Source of the DNA: an uncultured bacterium
GTDB taxonomy: Bacteria; Cyanobacteriota; Vampirovibrionia; Gastranaerophilales; Gastranaerophilaceae
Assembly: GCA_902791985.1 (NCBI GenBank)
Contig: CADAYD010000019.1
Coordinates: 1 to 35,765 of the forward strand
Length of the DNA: 35,765 nt
Direction: 5' to 3'
The notes below the pieces were generated by a model that was not told where the DNA came from, did not search any database, and saw nothing but the letters and a program-made list of their open reading frames with translations. Below, in pieces: positions 1-8,126 of this stretch (the first letter of the stretch is position 1; each line of letters starts with the position of its first letter). The translations under genes were made by a program, and so were the position numbers.

Positions 1-13
1 GCGGTAATATGAG

Positions 14-262
14 TTTTTGCCTGTCGGCAAAAATCTCTTAGCGCGGCTAAGGACAACGCCGCGCGCTTGTAAGATTATTATCAGAGGCGCCGTAGTCTTA
101 GGCGCCTGATTTATTTTTGTCCGTCAGGACAAAAACGTATGAACACCTTACACTTATATCTAGTGTGCGGAGCAATGCCGTAAGGCATTGCAGTGATTTG
201 CGTTTTTCTCTTTCTTGGTTCATTCTTTCTCTTTTCATCGCGAGAAAAGAGAAAGAATGAAC
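14..262. repeat. Hairpin-rich non-coding stretch
   Basis: I see no gene in 1-375. The interval holds a series of inverted repeats, all perfect unless noted: arms 14-21/26-33 (8 bp, loop TGTC); an imperfect stem around two GGCGCC boxes, 80-91/101-110; 114-122/127-135 (9 bp, loop GTCA); 150-154/162-166 (5 bp); 172-179/184-191 (8 bp, loop GTAA); and the longest, 218-236/244-262 (19 bp, 7-nt loop). Tetraloops of the GTNA type recur, and a GTAA loop is also used by the tRNA-Val terminator near 10.1 kb. The last hairpin has no T-run, so it is not an ordinary terminator. 263-375 is AT-rich leader for the next gene. Confidence 0.8.
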
Positions 263-375
263 AAGTATAAATAATATAGATTATGTAAATTTTGTAACAA
301 ATAGGCAATTTTTCAATCCAAAAATACTTTATATATTTATACAGGGAAAAATAGAAAGTAAAAGGGGATTATTAA

Positions 376-1311
376 TTGTTTGGTTTACTTGCACCAATTA
401 CATATAATACGGATATAAATCCGATTTTGTCGCATTACTATATGGGTTTTTGCGGAGGGAATTGCCCGCCTTATGCTTCTTTATTTAATCCGCCTTGGGT
501 GTATAGTGGCGGAATAGGTGTAGGAAATCCTTATTTTTATAATAATTATCAATGTGGAAATTATTATCCGAGCATATATGCGATAAATTATTCTGCTCCG
601 GTATCTTTCGGCAATTATTATAATAATCCTTTTCTTCCGCAGCAGTCTTCTCAATATTCGATTTTTTCAGAAACCAATAATATGTATAAACCATCAGAGT
701 ATTATATGGTACCAACTCAGACTTCAAATTATGCGAATGTAACCGTAAATCAGTCTGTAGTCAAGGATACACCTGTTACTAATCCGATAAAAGGGTCAAA
801 TCAAACATTACCAGAGCAGAAACCGGCATTGGGGGATAAATTTGTTGCTACCGCAAGGAAGTATTCAAACTGCTCTGAATCTGACGGCTCTCACCGAAAA
901 TTTTGTGTTAATTCAACATGTAAATTTGAAGATCCTTTTGATATGGAATGGTGTACGGATTTTGTAACTTATGTTGTAAAAGAAACATATAGGCAGAATG
1001 GACAACAACTGCCTGCAGGCTTTGGAAATCATGATGTTAGGACAATGAAAAATTGGGCAGACAGAAACGGATATTTTATAAGAACATCTGATAAATCTCA
1101 AAAAGGGAAATTTATTTCTGAAAATATTAAGTCAGGTGATATTATAATATTAAATGAAAACGGAGCCTCGCATACAGGATTTGTCACAAAAATTGATAAA
1201 GATTCCGGAATAATTCACACAATTGAAGGAAATAGACAAGACAGGGTTAGAGAATATTCTTACAGCCCGAATTATCCTGATATAAGCGGTTTTATAAGAT
1301 TAGCTTCTTAA
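376..1311 (+). CDS. CHAP-domain cell-wall hydrolase-like protein
   Basis: The C-terminal half (about residues 150-311) looks like a CHAP amidase/endopeptidase domain, a family that cuts peptidoglycan peptides with a Cys-His pair. The likely nucleophile is C193 in MEWCTDF, the histidine is H266 in ASHTGFV, and E284 in TIEGN is the usual third residue. The first 150 residues are low-complexity and rich in Tyr, Asn and Pro, with an early CGGNC pair; more cysteines precede the catalytic one. The start is TTG at 376, chosen because AAGGGGA (362-368) sits 7 nt upstream and no ATG fits. There is no obvious signal peptide, which is odd for a wall enzyme. The 3' end overlaps coaE, on the other strand, by 20 nt. 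The family call is fairly safe; substrate and export route are unknown. Confidence 0.75.
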   Translation: MFGLLAPITYNTDINPILSHYYMGFCGGNCPPYASLFNPPWVYSGGIGVGNPYFYNNYQCGNYYPSIYAINYSAPVSFGNYYNNPFLPQQSSQYSIFSETNNMYKPSEYYMVPTQTSNYANVTVNQSVVKDTPVTNPIKGSNQTLPEQKPALGDKFVATARKYSNCSESDGSHRKFCVNSTCKFEDPFDMEWCTDFVTYVVKETYRQNGQQLPAGFGNHDVRTMKNWADRNGYFIRTSDKSQKGKFISENIKSGDIIILNENGASHTGFVTKIDKDSGIIHTIEGNRQDRVREYSYSPNYPDISGFIRLAS

Positions 1312-1855
1312 CAAGTCGTTCAAGTTCTTCCGGCGTTGAATTGTTATAAATTACAATATCAGAGTATTTTACTTTATCGTCTTGATTTTTTTGTGATTTC
1401 ATTCGGATTTTTGCGTAATCCCTTGTGTAATTTTCACGTGCCATTAGTCGTTCAAGTCGAATTTTATCATCGCAATATATGAATATTATTTTGTCAAAAA
1501 TATCTTGCATTTTTGTTTCAAATAATAACGGAACAGCGACAAATACACGTTCTTTATCTTGATTTTGTTCAAAGAATTCATTTAATTTTTGTTTAATTTG
1601 CGGATGCAAAATATTTTCTAAAATTCTTTTCAAATTATTGTCAGTGAAAACGATTTTGCCCAGTTTTTCTCTTGATATTTTGCCGTCTGATAAAATATCG
1701 TAATTTTTAAACGCATCAATAACTTCTCTGTTATCATTGAGAAGTTCATGCGCAATTCTGTCGGCATCAATGACGATTTCACCGGCTTTTTTTAGTATTT
1801 CTTCAACGGCAGATTTACCGCTTGCGATATTTCCAGTTATGGCATATTTTATCAT
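1292..1855 (-). CDS. coaE: Dephospho-CoA kinase
   Basis: CoaE phosphorylates the 3'-hydroxyl of dephospho-CoA, the last step of coenzyme A synthesis, in the cytosol. The protein opens with the P-loop GNIASGKS (residues 8-15), followed by the DADRIAHELL segment expected for substrate binding. A lid-like stretch ending in RLMAREN/RIRMKSQ is visible in the middle. At 187 residues it is slightly shorter than typical CoaE (about 200). The start codon overlaps the stop of the upstream pseudouridine synthase by 4 nt (ATGA), so the two are almost certainly translationally coupled. The tail overlaps the converging CHAP gene by 20 nt, leaving no room for a separate terminator. Confidence 0.93.
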   Translation of the reverse strand: MIKYAITGNIASGKSAVEEILKKAGEIVIDADRIAHELLNDNREVIDAFKNYDILSDGKISREKLGKIVFTDNNLKRILENILHPQIKQKLNEFFEQNQDKERVFVAVPLLFETKMQDIFDKIIFIYCDDKIRLERLMARENYTRDYAKIRMKSQKNQDDKVKYSDIVIYNNSTPEELERLVKKLIL

Positions 1856-2586
1856 TTTTTATTTGCTATCCTGTTCAAAAAGTTTTTCAGTTCTTTTATT
1901 TGTTGAGGTTTTATCGGTTTAAATTCTCCTCGTTTCAGACCGTCAAGATTTAGGGTTGCATGCTGTATTCTTTTCAAAGAAACAACTTCAAACCCCAAAT
2001 GTTCAAACATTTTACGGATCTGGCGATTCATTCCCTGATACAAAAGGATTTCCATTGTTGTATGTGAATTGTCTATCTCAAGTACGCTGACTTCCGCATA
2101 AGCAGTCTTATTCGGTTCAATTTCAATCCCTTTGTACATTATATCAACGTCTTTTTGAGTGATTTTTCCATTGATTGAAACTCTGTATAATTTTGGAACT
2201 TTTGCACTCGGGTGGGTGAGTTCGTTAATCAAATCACCGTCATTTGTAAGGATTAAAAGTCCTGTTGATTCTCTGTCGAGCCTGCCGACAGGTTTTAGGT
2301 TTTGCAATTTCTCGGGCAATAAATCGTAAATTGTTTTGCGCCCTTTTTCATCTTCAGATGTCGTAATGTATCCTGCGGGTTTATAGAATCTGTAATATTC
2401 GTGTTTAACCGGATGAATAAGCTGTTTATTTACAAAAACTTTATCTTTTGGCTGTACACTGAAACCAAGTTCGGTTATGGTTTTGCCGTTAACCATAACA
2501 ACACCCGATTCGATGAGTTCATCTGCTTTTCTGCGTGAACAAAGACCACTTGATGCAATGTATTTATTTAAACGAGTTCCGGACAT
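1852..2586 (-). CDS. rluB: rRNA pseudouridine synthase, RsuA/RluB family
   Basis: This enzyme isomerises specific uridines of ribosomal RNA. An S4 RNA-binding domain comes first (residues 3-50, with the GLCSRRKADELI signature), then the catalytic domain with GRLDRESTGLL, where D104 is the catalytic aspartate, and the RQIRKMFEHLG motif near the C-terminus. The length of 244 fits RluB or RsuA. I favour RluB (23S rRNA) from the overall pattern but cannot separate it firmly from RsuA or RluE. It overlaps the thioesterase gene upstream by 19 nt and coaE downstream by 4 nt, so it sits inside a compact operon. A weak GGAATT lies just before the ATG. Confidence 0.88.
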   Translation of the reverse strand: MSGTRLNKYIASSGLCSRRKADELIESGVVMVNGKTITELGFSVQPKDKVFVNKQLIHPVKHEYYRFYKPAGYITTSEDEKGRKTIYDLLPEKLQNLKPVGRLDRESTGLLILTNDGDLINELTHPSAKVPKLYRVSINGKITQKDVDIMYKGIEIEPNKTAYAEVSVLEIDNSHTTMEILLYQGMNRQIRKMFEHLGFEVVSLKRIQHATLNLDGLKRGEFKPIKPQQIKELKNFLNRIANKK

Positions 2587-2990
2587 TTTAATTCCTTTTC
2601 AAATATGGACTGCAGCGGTTCAGGTATTCTGCGGTAAAGCTTTCCATCCGAATGCACCGCAACAATTACAACGTCTGCAGTTATAAAAACTTTATTTGTT
2701 TCTTTTGATTTAATTACCTGATGAAAAGTCGCAGTCAGTCCGTTAAATTCCGATATTTCGGTTTCAATTATAACAATATCTTCAAGTCTCGCACTGGCTT
2801 TATATTTGATATTGATGCTTGAAACGGGTAGCAAAATATCCATCGCTTCAAGTTCTTTGAGGGTGTAGCCTTCCTGTGCGCAATAATCAACTCTGCCCAT
2901 TTCCATCCACCTAAGGTATGAACCGTGCCATACAACACCATAATTGTCGGTATCCGAAAAATATACTTTTTGTTCAAATGTGTGTTTCAT
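2568..2990 (-). CDS. Acyl-CoA thioesterase, YbgC/FadM hotdog family
   Basis: A single hotdog-fold domain of 140 residues. The segment DTDNYGVVWHGSYLRWMEMGR (residues 13-33) carries the 4-hydroxybenzoyl-CoA thioesterase signature, with D15 as the expected catalytic aspartate. Members hydrolyse acyl-CoA or acyl-ACP thioesters. YbgC acts next to the membrane in phospholipid metabolism, while cyanobacterial relatives hydrolyse DHNA-CoA in quinone synthesis, so the substrate stays open. A lipid role suits its upstream neighbour, an acyltransferase. The gene is 23 nt from that neighbour and has its own extended -10 element (TGGTATAAT) in that gap, ending 9 nt before the ATG. It has no clear ribosome binding site. 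Confidence 0.82.
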   Translation of the reverse strand: MKHTFEQKVYFSDTDNYGVVWHGSYLRWMEMGRVDYCAQEGYTLKELEAMDILLPVSSINIKYKASARLEDIVIIETEISEFNGLTATFHQVIKSKETNKVFITADVVIVAVHSDGKLYRRIPEPLQSIFEKELKCPELV

Positions 2991-2999
2991 AATGCAAAA

Positions 3000-3008
3000 A
3001 TTATACCA
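3000..3008 (-). promoter_or_regulatory. Extended -10 promoter for the thioesterase gene
   Basis: On the minus strand the sequence reads TGGTATAAT, a perfect TGnTATAAT extended -10 box, followed by 9 nt and the ATG at 2990. A start site 6-7 nt downstream would leave a leader of only about 3 nt. It lies in the 23-nt gap after the acyltransferase stop, so it would give the downstream three genes their own transcript. Confidence 0.55.
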
Positions 3009-3013
3009 TAAAA

Positions 3014-3889
3014 TTAGTCAAAAAAATCATAAAAGTGATAAAACTGATAGGGTGCAACAAGAGTTATTTTTTCTAAAAATTTAGTGTAATTTTGAGCAAT
3101 ATTTTCACTAAATTCTTCTTTCTGAATATAGATTTTGTACTTTCCTTGCTTTTTTATTGCACAAATAAAATAAATAGGAACTTCCATTAGTTGTGCGAGT
3201 TTAAATGCTCCTTTAGGCAGAGAAATTTTGTGCTCAAACATGTTTGTTTCTATTGTTTTTTCATTGTTGTTCTGTGAAAGTCTGTCACCTGCAATGAATA
3301 CGATATCGCCGTTATCCAAATTTTCTTTTAATTTTATTCCTGTTTCAATCCCGATGTCTTCTACATTGAAAATCTTTACGGGTATATCAATGCGAATTTT
3401 TTCTAAAAAACTATTAAAAATTTGGCTCTGTACTTTTGATAAAAACATATTTACCCCAAAATCATCATTAATAAGCGATTGTAAAATTTCTATATTGCCG
3501 ATGTGGCTGCATATGAAAAACACCCCGTGTTTTTTATTTATATCTCTAAACATCATATCTTTATCGTTATCATTTTCAAATATTATATTGGCTGTTTTAA
3601 AATTGCCGCTAAATAGTATAATTTTATCCGCAAGAGAAATGGCATAAGAATTTATATGTTTGAAAATATTGTACAATGAGGGTTCTAATCCTGAATATTT
3701 TTCTATTGCCGTAAAATAATTTTTTGAAAATCCCCGAATGTTTTTATTGAATATAAAAGTAAAAAATGCCACAACATAAGCTACAAAATACAGCCCGTAC
3801 TTATCAAATAATTTATAAATAAGCCAGGTGAATAAAAGCCGCTTGTGTCCCGCTGATTGTTCTTTTAATTCGTACCACTTCATTCCCAT
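3014..3889 (-). CDS. Lysophospholipid/lipid A-type acyltransferase (LpxL/HtrB family)
   Basis: These membrane-bound enzymes transfer a fatty acyl chain to a glycolipid or lysophospholipid. The hallmark H-x4-E motif is seen as SHIGNIE (H129, E134), followed by the typical QSLINDDFG segment and a later FIAGDRLS block where the family has its second conserved motif. A hydrophobic stretch at residues 32-48 is the probable membrane anchor. The length of 291 is normal. The acceptor cannot be read from sequence. Relatives occur in lipid A and in aryl-polyene clusters, and the neighbouring thioesterase fits either, but no other genes of those pathways are here. The first ATG of ATGGGAATG overlaps the end of the PurD-like gene by 10 nt. 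Confidence 0.8.
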   Translation of the reverse strand: MGMKWYELKEQSAGHKRLLFTWLIYKLFDKYGLYFVAYVVAFFTFIFNKNIRGFSKNYFTAIEKYSGLEPSLYNIFKHINSYAISLADKIILFSGNFKTANIIFENDNDKDMMFRDINKKHGVFFICSHIGNIEILQSLINDDFGVNMFLSKVQSQIFNSFLEKIRIDIPVKIFNVEDIGIETGIKLKENLDNGDIVFIAGDRLSQNNNEKTIETNMFEHKISLPKGAFKLAQLMEVPIYFICAIKKQGKYKIYIQKEEFSENIAQNYTKFLEKITLVAPYQFYHFYDFFD

Positions 3890-5085
3890 TTTGTAAGCTT
3901 CATCCCGTAAAATTTGATTTCATCAAGTTCTTCCGATAAATATTTTTTTGCTCTTGAAAGAGTTGCGGATGTTTTTGTCAGAGAAAAATTCATTCCGATA
4001 TTAGAATAATATTTATCGTTTTTATGCTTGATGTTAATGAAATCTATATTGTCAAGTTCTTTTATGCCGGTAATTTCGCTATTTTCAAATTCGGAATAGA
4101 TACTTTTTGATGCGGATGAATATTGGTTAGTTTTAATTTTTTCGTATTCGTCTGAGAAAAAGCCGTTTATACAGGATGTGAAAATTTTGATTAAGTCGTC
4201 ATCGCACAGGTTTAGAATTGCCCTTGCATCGTGATTTTGTAAAAATGGCTTTATATTAGTTACCACAAAATTGTCTTGATTTGTCAAAACACATTCAATC
4301 CCAATTATTCCTGTATATGGGCATCCCTTTAAATCAAGACTTTCTAATATATTTGATAAAATATTTTCAATTCTTGATAAAATAGCGGAATCTGCTTTAT
4401 AGTCCGGACATAAACAACCTGCACCATCCGTAAATAATCCGTCAATAAATTTGTAATTTGTGACAGTGTTTAGAAGCGTTGCGCCGTAGCCGTCTGTTAT
4501 ATAATATGCTGTAAAATTGTGCCCGTAAATGTAGTCTTCTATCAGTAAATCTGTTTCACCTTTTAAAAATAATTTATCGACGAAATCCAGTGCGGATTTT
4601 AATGTAGGACAAACCATTTTTTCGTCTTCAAGCCCAGAATCGTAAGCTGTTCTTATCAACACCGGATAATTGGAATTTTTCAGATAATCATTTATTTGCG
4701 AGACTTTGTTATACATTCCAAATTTAGGAGTAGATACTTTAATTTTGTATAAGAATTTTTTACAAAGAATTTTGTTTAAAATGAAATTGCAGCTTTCTTT
4801 TGCAGGCCCAAAAATGTTCTGCCCGTTTGATTGGAAAAATGATACAATATCTGCCCCGAGAGATTTTTCACTGACAGGTATGGTTAAATCAACTTTGTTT
4901 TCGAGAACAAACATCAGGAGTCCTGTCAAATCATCTTCTCTAATATCAACTGTTTCAAACAAATCCGAGTAACCTGAAGTTGCATAAATATTTTCAACAT
5001 AGTCGTATTTTCTAAAATGTCTTGCAAGTGCAGAAGCTATAGCACCGCCTCCAACAATAAGAATTTTTATTTTTTCATTAACCAT
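3880..5085 (-). CDS. Divergent PurD-like ATP-grasp protein
   Basis: The fold resembles phosphoribosylamine-glycine ligase: an N-terminal Rossmann-like start (ILIVGGG, residues 7-13), then VDLTIPVSEKSLGADIV and NGQNIFGPAKES (matching the PurD IFGP region), then an ATP-grasp domain. Several PurD signatures are changed: GREH after the first glycines is replaced by AIAS, the AAGKGV loop by YDSGLED, QDHKR by TNYKF and PNTGGMG by DGAGCLC, while N in VVTNIKPF is kept. It may be a PurD paralogue with a new substrate or a weakened enzyme. I start at the second Met (401 residues) because TATAAT lies 7 nt upstream and would overlap the longer reading. First gene of the minus-strand cluster. Confidence 0.68.
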   Translation of the reverse strand: MVNEKIKILIVGGGAIASALARHFRKYDYVENIYATSGYSDLFETVDIREDDLTGLLMFVLENKVDLTIPVSEKSLGADIVSFFQSNGQNIFGPAKESCNFILNKILCKKFLYKIKVSTPKFGMYNKVSQINDYLKNSNYPVLIRTAYDSGLEDEKMVCPTLKSALDFVDKLFLKGETDLLIEDYIYGHNFTAYYITDGYGATLLNTVTNYKFIDGLFTDGAGCLCPDYKADSAILSRIENILSNILESLDLKGCPYTGIIGIECVLTNQDNFVVTNIKPFLQNHDARAILNLCDDDLIKIFTSCINGFFSDEYEKIKTNQYSSASKSIYSEFENSEITGIKELDNIDFINIKHKNDKYYSNIGMNFSLTKTSATLSRAKKYLSEELDEIKFYGMKLTKWE

Positions 5086-5092
5086 AATCTGG

Positions 5093-5098
5093 ATTATA
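5093..5098 (-). promoter_or_regulatory. -10 box for the PurD-like gene
   Basis: A perfect TATAAT on the minus strand, preceded directly by TG, ends 7 nt before the ATG at 5085. No good -35 is visible at 17 nt. If used, transcription would begin at or next to the start codon. It is divergent from the 5157-5185 promoter. Confidence 0.5.
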
Positions 5099-5156
5099 CA
5101 ATAAAAATGGGAATAGCGATTAATAGTATTCAAACTGTAAAATTTGTAAAATATTT

Positions 5157-5185
5157 TTGTTTTTAATAAAAATTTTGTTTATAAT
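5157..5185 (+). promoter_or_regulatory. Promoter for the DivIC/FtsB-like gene
   Basis: TTGTTT (5157-5162), a 17-nt spacer and TATAAT (5180-5185). The leader is short, about 11 nt, and carries AGGG (5194-5197), 5 nt before the ATG at 5203. Confidence 0.55.
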
Positions 5186-5202
5186 TATTTCATAGGGATA
5201 AT

Positions 5203-5658
5203 ATGGCTAAAACAAGGCAAGAAAGTATTAATAATTTTGAAGAAAACAAACGTCGAAACCGCAAAAAGGGTTTTTACTATTCTTTTTTGACTTTGGTTCT
5301 TGTTTTTTGCCTTATTCAAATTGGTTATGGTGCAATTCTAAATATTGGTAAAATTGTTTCTTATAAAACAAAAGTTATTACATTAGAGCGGGTTTTAAAA
5401 CAAACTCAGCTACACAATCAAGACTTGAAAGCAGAAAAGAAAATGGTAACTTCCGATAACAGTCTTGAAGGAATCGCAAGAAATAATCTCAAAATGGCAA
5501 AACAAGACGAAGTTTTGATAGTCATTAATAAAAAGGTTGAAAAACCTGTTAAACAAAAGAAAAGAAAGGGCTGGGATTTTTCGAGATTTAAATTAAAACA
5601 ACAAGAAACAGACGTAAATGAAATCCCGTATATACCGCAAAATGTCGATGAAGAATAG
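5203..5658 (+). CDS. Septum formation initiator (DivIC/FtsB-like)
   Basis: A small bitopic division protein. It has a short basic cytoplasmic N-terminus (residues 1-24), one membrane segment (about 25-47), a coiled coil (about 55-85) and then the segment SLEGIARNNLKMAKQDEVLIVI, which is the classic DivIC/FtsB ending (IAR..L.M...DE). Family members join FtsL and FtsQ/DivIB at the division ring. The tail beyond residue 108 is unusually long and lysine-rich. The ATG has AGGG 5 nt upstream. The stop is 9 nt from the next ATG, so it is co-transcribed with the TPR protein. The family is recognisable; whether it acts as FtsB or FtsL is not. Confidence 0.75.
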   Translation: MAKTRQESINNFEENKRRNRKKGFYYSFLTLVLVFCLIQIGYGAILNIGKIVSYKTKVITLERVLKQTQLHNQDLKAEKKMVTSDNSLEGIARNNLKMAKQDEVLIVINKKVEKPVKQKKRKGWDFSRFKLKQQETDVNEIPYIPQNVDEE

Positions 5659-5667
5659 GAAAATATA

Positions 5668-7236
5668 ATGGAAAATAATGAAGTAATTAATTTTATAAAA
5701 CAAGCGTTTGACTTAAAAGAGCAAAAGTATTACAAACCGGCAGTTGAAATGCTTTATAAAGCACTGGAAGTCGAAAATGATAATATAGAAGTTCTTTATC
5801 AAATAGGTGATTTATATTTTTTAATGGGGAATTATGAAAGAGCACTTCAATATCTTGAAAAAGTTCTTGATTTAAATTCAAATCATATGCCTTCAAAAAA
5901 ACTTGTATGTAAAATAAAAGAAAGAACGGGTGATTTTAATTCGGCATTGGATATTGCACAATATTTATTTGATAAAGAGCAAAACAGTGATAATTTGAAA
6001 AGGCTGGTGAGGCTTCTTATTGATTTGAAATTATTAACAGAAATCGAAAAATATGAAAATAGCCAATATTTTGATGAAGATGTAAAAATTGAATGTGCAA
6101 ATGCTCTTTATTTGAATGGTGAAATACAAAAATCAAAAGAGATTATTTGTACATGTGATGAAAATGATGAGAAGGTTTTACTTTTAATCGGTAAAATGAA
6201 ATTTGATGATGGTGATTTTGAAGGAGCCAAAGAAATTTTCAACCGTCTTTCACTAAATTGTGAAAACCCTGAAATTTTGAATTATCTTGGATTATTTGAT
6301 TTGGAAAACATGAATTTTGTTGAAAGTATAAAACATTTTTCAAAAGCGATAGAGTTAGACAAAAATAATTCAAAATATTATTACAATTTGGGGAATGCAT
6401 ATTTCTATAATGGCTGGATAAAAGAGGCACAAAAAGCTTATTCTCAAGCTATTTATCTAAATCCGGATAATGCGGATTATCGTTATTCTCTTGCATATTT
6501 GTATTATGACAATAAGGATTATTCGAAAGCGCAAAATGAGGTTGCTGCTATTTTGGGTATTTGTCCTGAGCATGCAGGGACACTCGTATTAAAAGCATTA
6601 TTGTTGGCGTATAACAAAAGTTATGTCGAAAGTGTAGAGCTTTTGGAAAATTGTATTAAAAAAAATCCGAATGATGATTTCGCAAAGACTTCATTGAGTA
6701 ATATTTATATTCAATTGGGGAATTACGATAAGGCGCAAAGAATACTTGAACAAACAAAAGGAGTAAAGAATAAATCTCAATCGACGCTCTGTGATTTATC
6801 TGAAATTTGTATTTTGAAAAAAGATTATGATAAGGCGCTAGAAATTGTTCAGGATATTTTAAATAAAAATGAAAATTATATCAGTGCATATATTTTGGGT
6901 GCAAAAGCATCATATTTGAAAGAAGATTATGAAAAGACAAAAGAATATGCTCAAAATGCGCTTTCTTTAGATATAAATTGTGCTGCGGGTTATTATTATC
7001 TTGCACTGTCAAGACAAAATACAAATGATCCGGAAGAGGCCATTGAATGTATGAAACGAGCAATTTTATACGATTTGAATAATCCCAAATATTACGCTAA
7101 AATGAGTGAGCTTTATCAGGCAAAAGAGGACTATAAATCAGCACTTGAATATATGTCAGAAGCGCAAAACCTTGATGATTCAAATGAATATAAATTTAAG
7201 TATTCAGAGTTAGTAAAACTTAACAGAAAAAAATAA
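5668..7236 (+). CDS. Cytoplasmic TPR-repeat protein
   Basis: 522 residues made almost entirely of tetratricopeptide repeats. Clear units carry the W/L-G-A-P pattern, for example YYNLGNAYFYNGWIKEAQKA, YRYSLAYLYYDNKDYSKAQ and YYLALSRQNTNDPEEAIE. There is no signal peptide or membrane segment, so a cytosolic scaffold is likely. The Shine-Dalgarno AGGA (5657-5660) overlaps the stop codon of the DivIC-like gene, showing tight coupling and suggesting a link to division or envelope assembly, which remains inference. No enzymatic domain is visible. Confidence 0.8.
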   Translation: MENNEVINFIKQAFDLKEQKYYKPAVEMLYKALEVENDNIEVLYQIGDLYFLMGNYERALQYLEKVLDLNSNHMPSKKLVCKIKERTGDFNSALDIAQYLFDKEQNSDNLKRLVRLLIDLKLLTEIEKYENSQYFDEDVKIECANALYLNGEIQKSKEIICTCDENDEKVLLLIGKMKFDDGDFEGAKEIFNRLSLNCENPEILNYLGLFDLENMNFVESIKHFSKAIELDKNNSKYYYNLGNAYFYNGWIKEAQKAYSQAIYLNPDNADYRYSLAYLYYDNKDYSKAQNEVAAILGICPEHAGTLVLKALLLAYNKSYVESVELLENCIKKNPNDDFAKTSLSNIYIQLGNYDKAQRILEQTKGVKNKSQSTLCDLSEICILKKDYDKALEIVQDILNKNENYISAYILGAKASYLKEDYEKTKEYAQNALSLDINCAAGYYYLALSRQNTNDPEEAIECMKRAILYDLNNPKYYAKMSELYQAKEDYKSALEYMSEAQNLDDSNEYKFKYSELVKLNRKK

Positions 7237-7244
7237 AAATAAAT

Positions 7245-7272
7245 TTGCCTTTTGAAAAAACATAAATATAAT
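7245..7272 (+). promoter_or_regulatory. Promoter for the exported HExxH protein
   Basis: TTGCCT (7245-7250), a 16-nt spacer and TATAAT (7267-7272), about 38 nt before the ATG at 7310. The leader holds GAGGG (7292-7296), which stands only 2 nt before a four-codon reading frame (ATG at 7299) whose TGA overlaps the main ATG. Confidence 0.45.
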
Positions 7273-7309
7273 AATTATATCTGAGATTAATGAGGGATAT
7301 GATTAAAGT

Positions 7310-8008
7310 ATGAATTTGAGAATTAAAAAACTGTTTGCCAAAATTTTAATCGGTGCAATGCTTGTTGTGAATATCGGCACTTTCGCTGTTGCGGAAGAAA
7401 AAGATTTAACAAGTCAAATAGTCCCGAAGCAATACCCCGCAAAGTATACCCCTGTATATATTAAACAAATAGCACCGGGATATAAGTCTGTTGGTCAGGA
7501 TGAGATATTTTATGTAGCGCTTGATATGCTGAAGGATACAACCGGTATGTTTTCACGTAATGCAATTTTAGGCAGTAATTTATCTCAAAAACCTGTAAAA
7601 ATTGAGTTCCGAGATTTGGGGCAAATTAGTCCTGATTATGCAACGTTCGATGCATTAGGCTGGAAGAGAGGGAAAAAATTATACATCTATATTAATCAGA
7701 AGCATCGAAACGCTCCTGCAGGGGCTATTGCCGCATTGTTAGCACATGAAGCCCTTCATCAGGATGAGTTTAATTCACTGGCAGAAGAAACATACGCTTG
7801 GAATATGGAGGCTGTTGTTTGGGATGAGATATTGAAGCTTTATCCAGAAAGTAATGATGAAAGTTCATCTCTTGTAAAAAGGGAAAATACTTTAAAAAAA
7901 TTACTTGAAAAAGGTAATTATACTAATAAATATATTAAAAAGTCAGTTATGCAGAATTCAGGGTATAAAAATTTACCGTCTTATTCTCCGGGGTTTGAAG
8001 ATTTATAA
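7310..8008 (+). CDS. Exported HExxH putative zinc metallopeptidase
   Basis: An N-terminal signal peptide is clear (basic MNLRIKK, hydrophobic 10-25, cut near VAE). The mature part carries HEALH (H146, E147, H150), then LAEETYAW ten residues later, which could supply the third zinc ligand (E159 or E160) as in gluzincins with a short spacing. I do not recognise a named family. The size (232 residues) and the absence of other domains suggest a small periplasmic or surface protease, and the S41 protease gene downstream supports an envelope theme. GAGGG lies 13 nt from the ATG, too far for an ideal ribosome site, so initiation may depend on the tiny leader frame. Confidence 0.65.
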   Translation: MNLRIKKLFAKILIGAMLVVNIGTFAVAEEKDLTSQIVPKQYPAKYTPVYIKQIAPGYKSVGQDEIFYVALDMLKDTTGMFSRNAILGSNLSQKPVKIEFRDLGQISPDYATFDALGWKRGKKLYIYINQKHRNAPAGAIAALLAHEALHQDEFNSLAEETYAWNMEAVVWDEILKLYPESNDESSSLVKRENTLKKLLEKGNYTNKYIKKSVMQNSGYKNLPSYSPGFEDL

Positions 8009-8090
8009 TAAATAAAGGACATATGATATTGAGGCTTTAAGATGCTATGAATTTAGTATCTTTATATGCATTTCCTAAGCAAAAAGTATA

Positions 8091-8119
8091 TTGATTTGAA
8101 AGCGTCATTGATGTTAAAT
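8091..8119 (+). promoter_or_regulatory. Promoter for the S41 protease gene
   Basis: TTGATT (8091-8096), a 17-nt spacer and TTAAAT (8114-8119), with the ATG 7 nt further at 8127. No Shine-Dalgarno site fits in between, so the mRNA is probably leaderless. The rest of the 8009-8126 gap shows nothing else I can support. Confidence 0.55.
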
Positions 8120-8126
8120 AACAGAT

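Noticed and set aside
3228-3647. 139-residue plus-strand frame opposite the acyltransferase
   Set aside because: Antisense shadow with no start site or domain, while the minus-strand gene has the H-x4-E motif.
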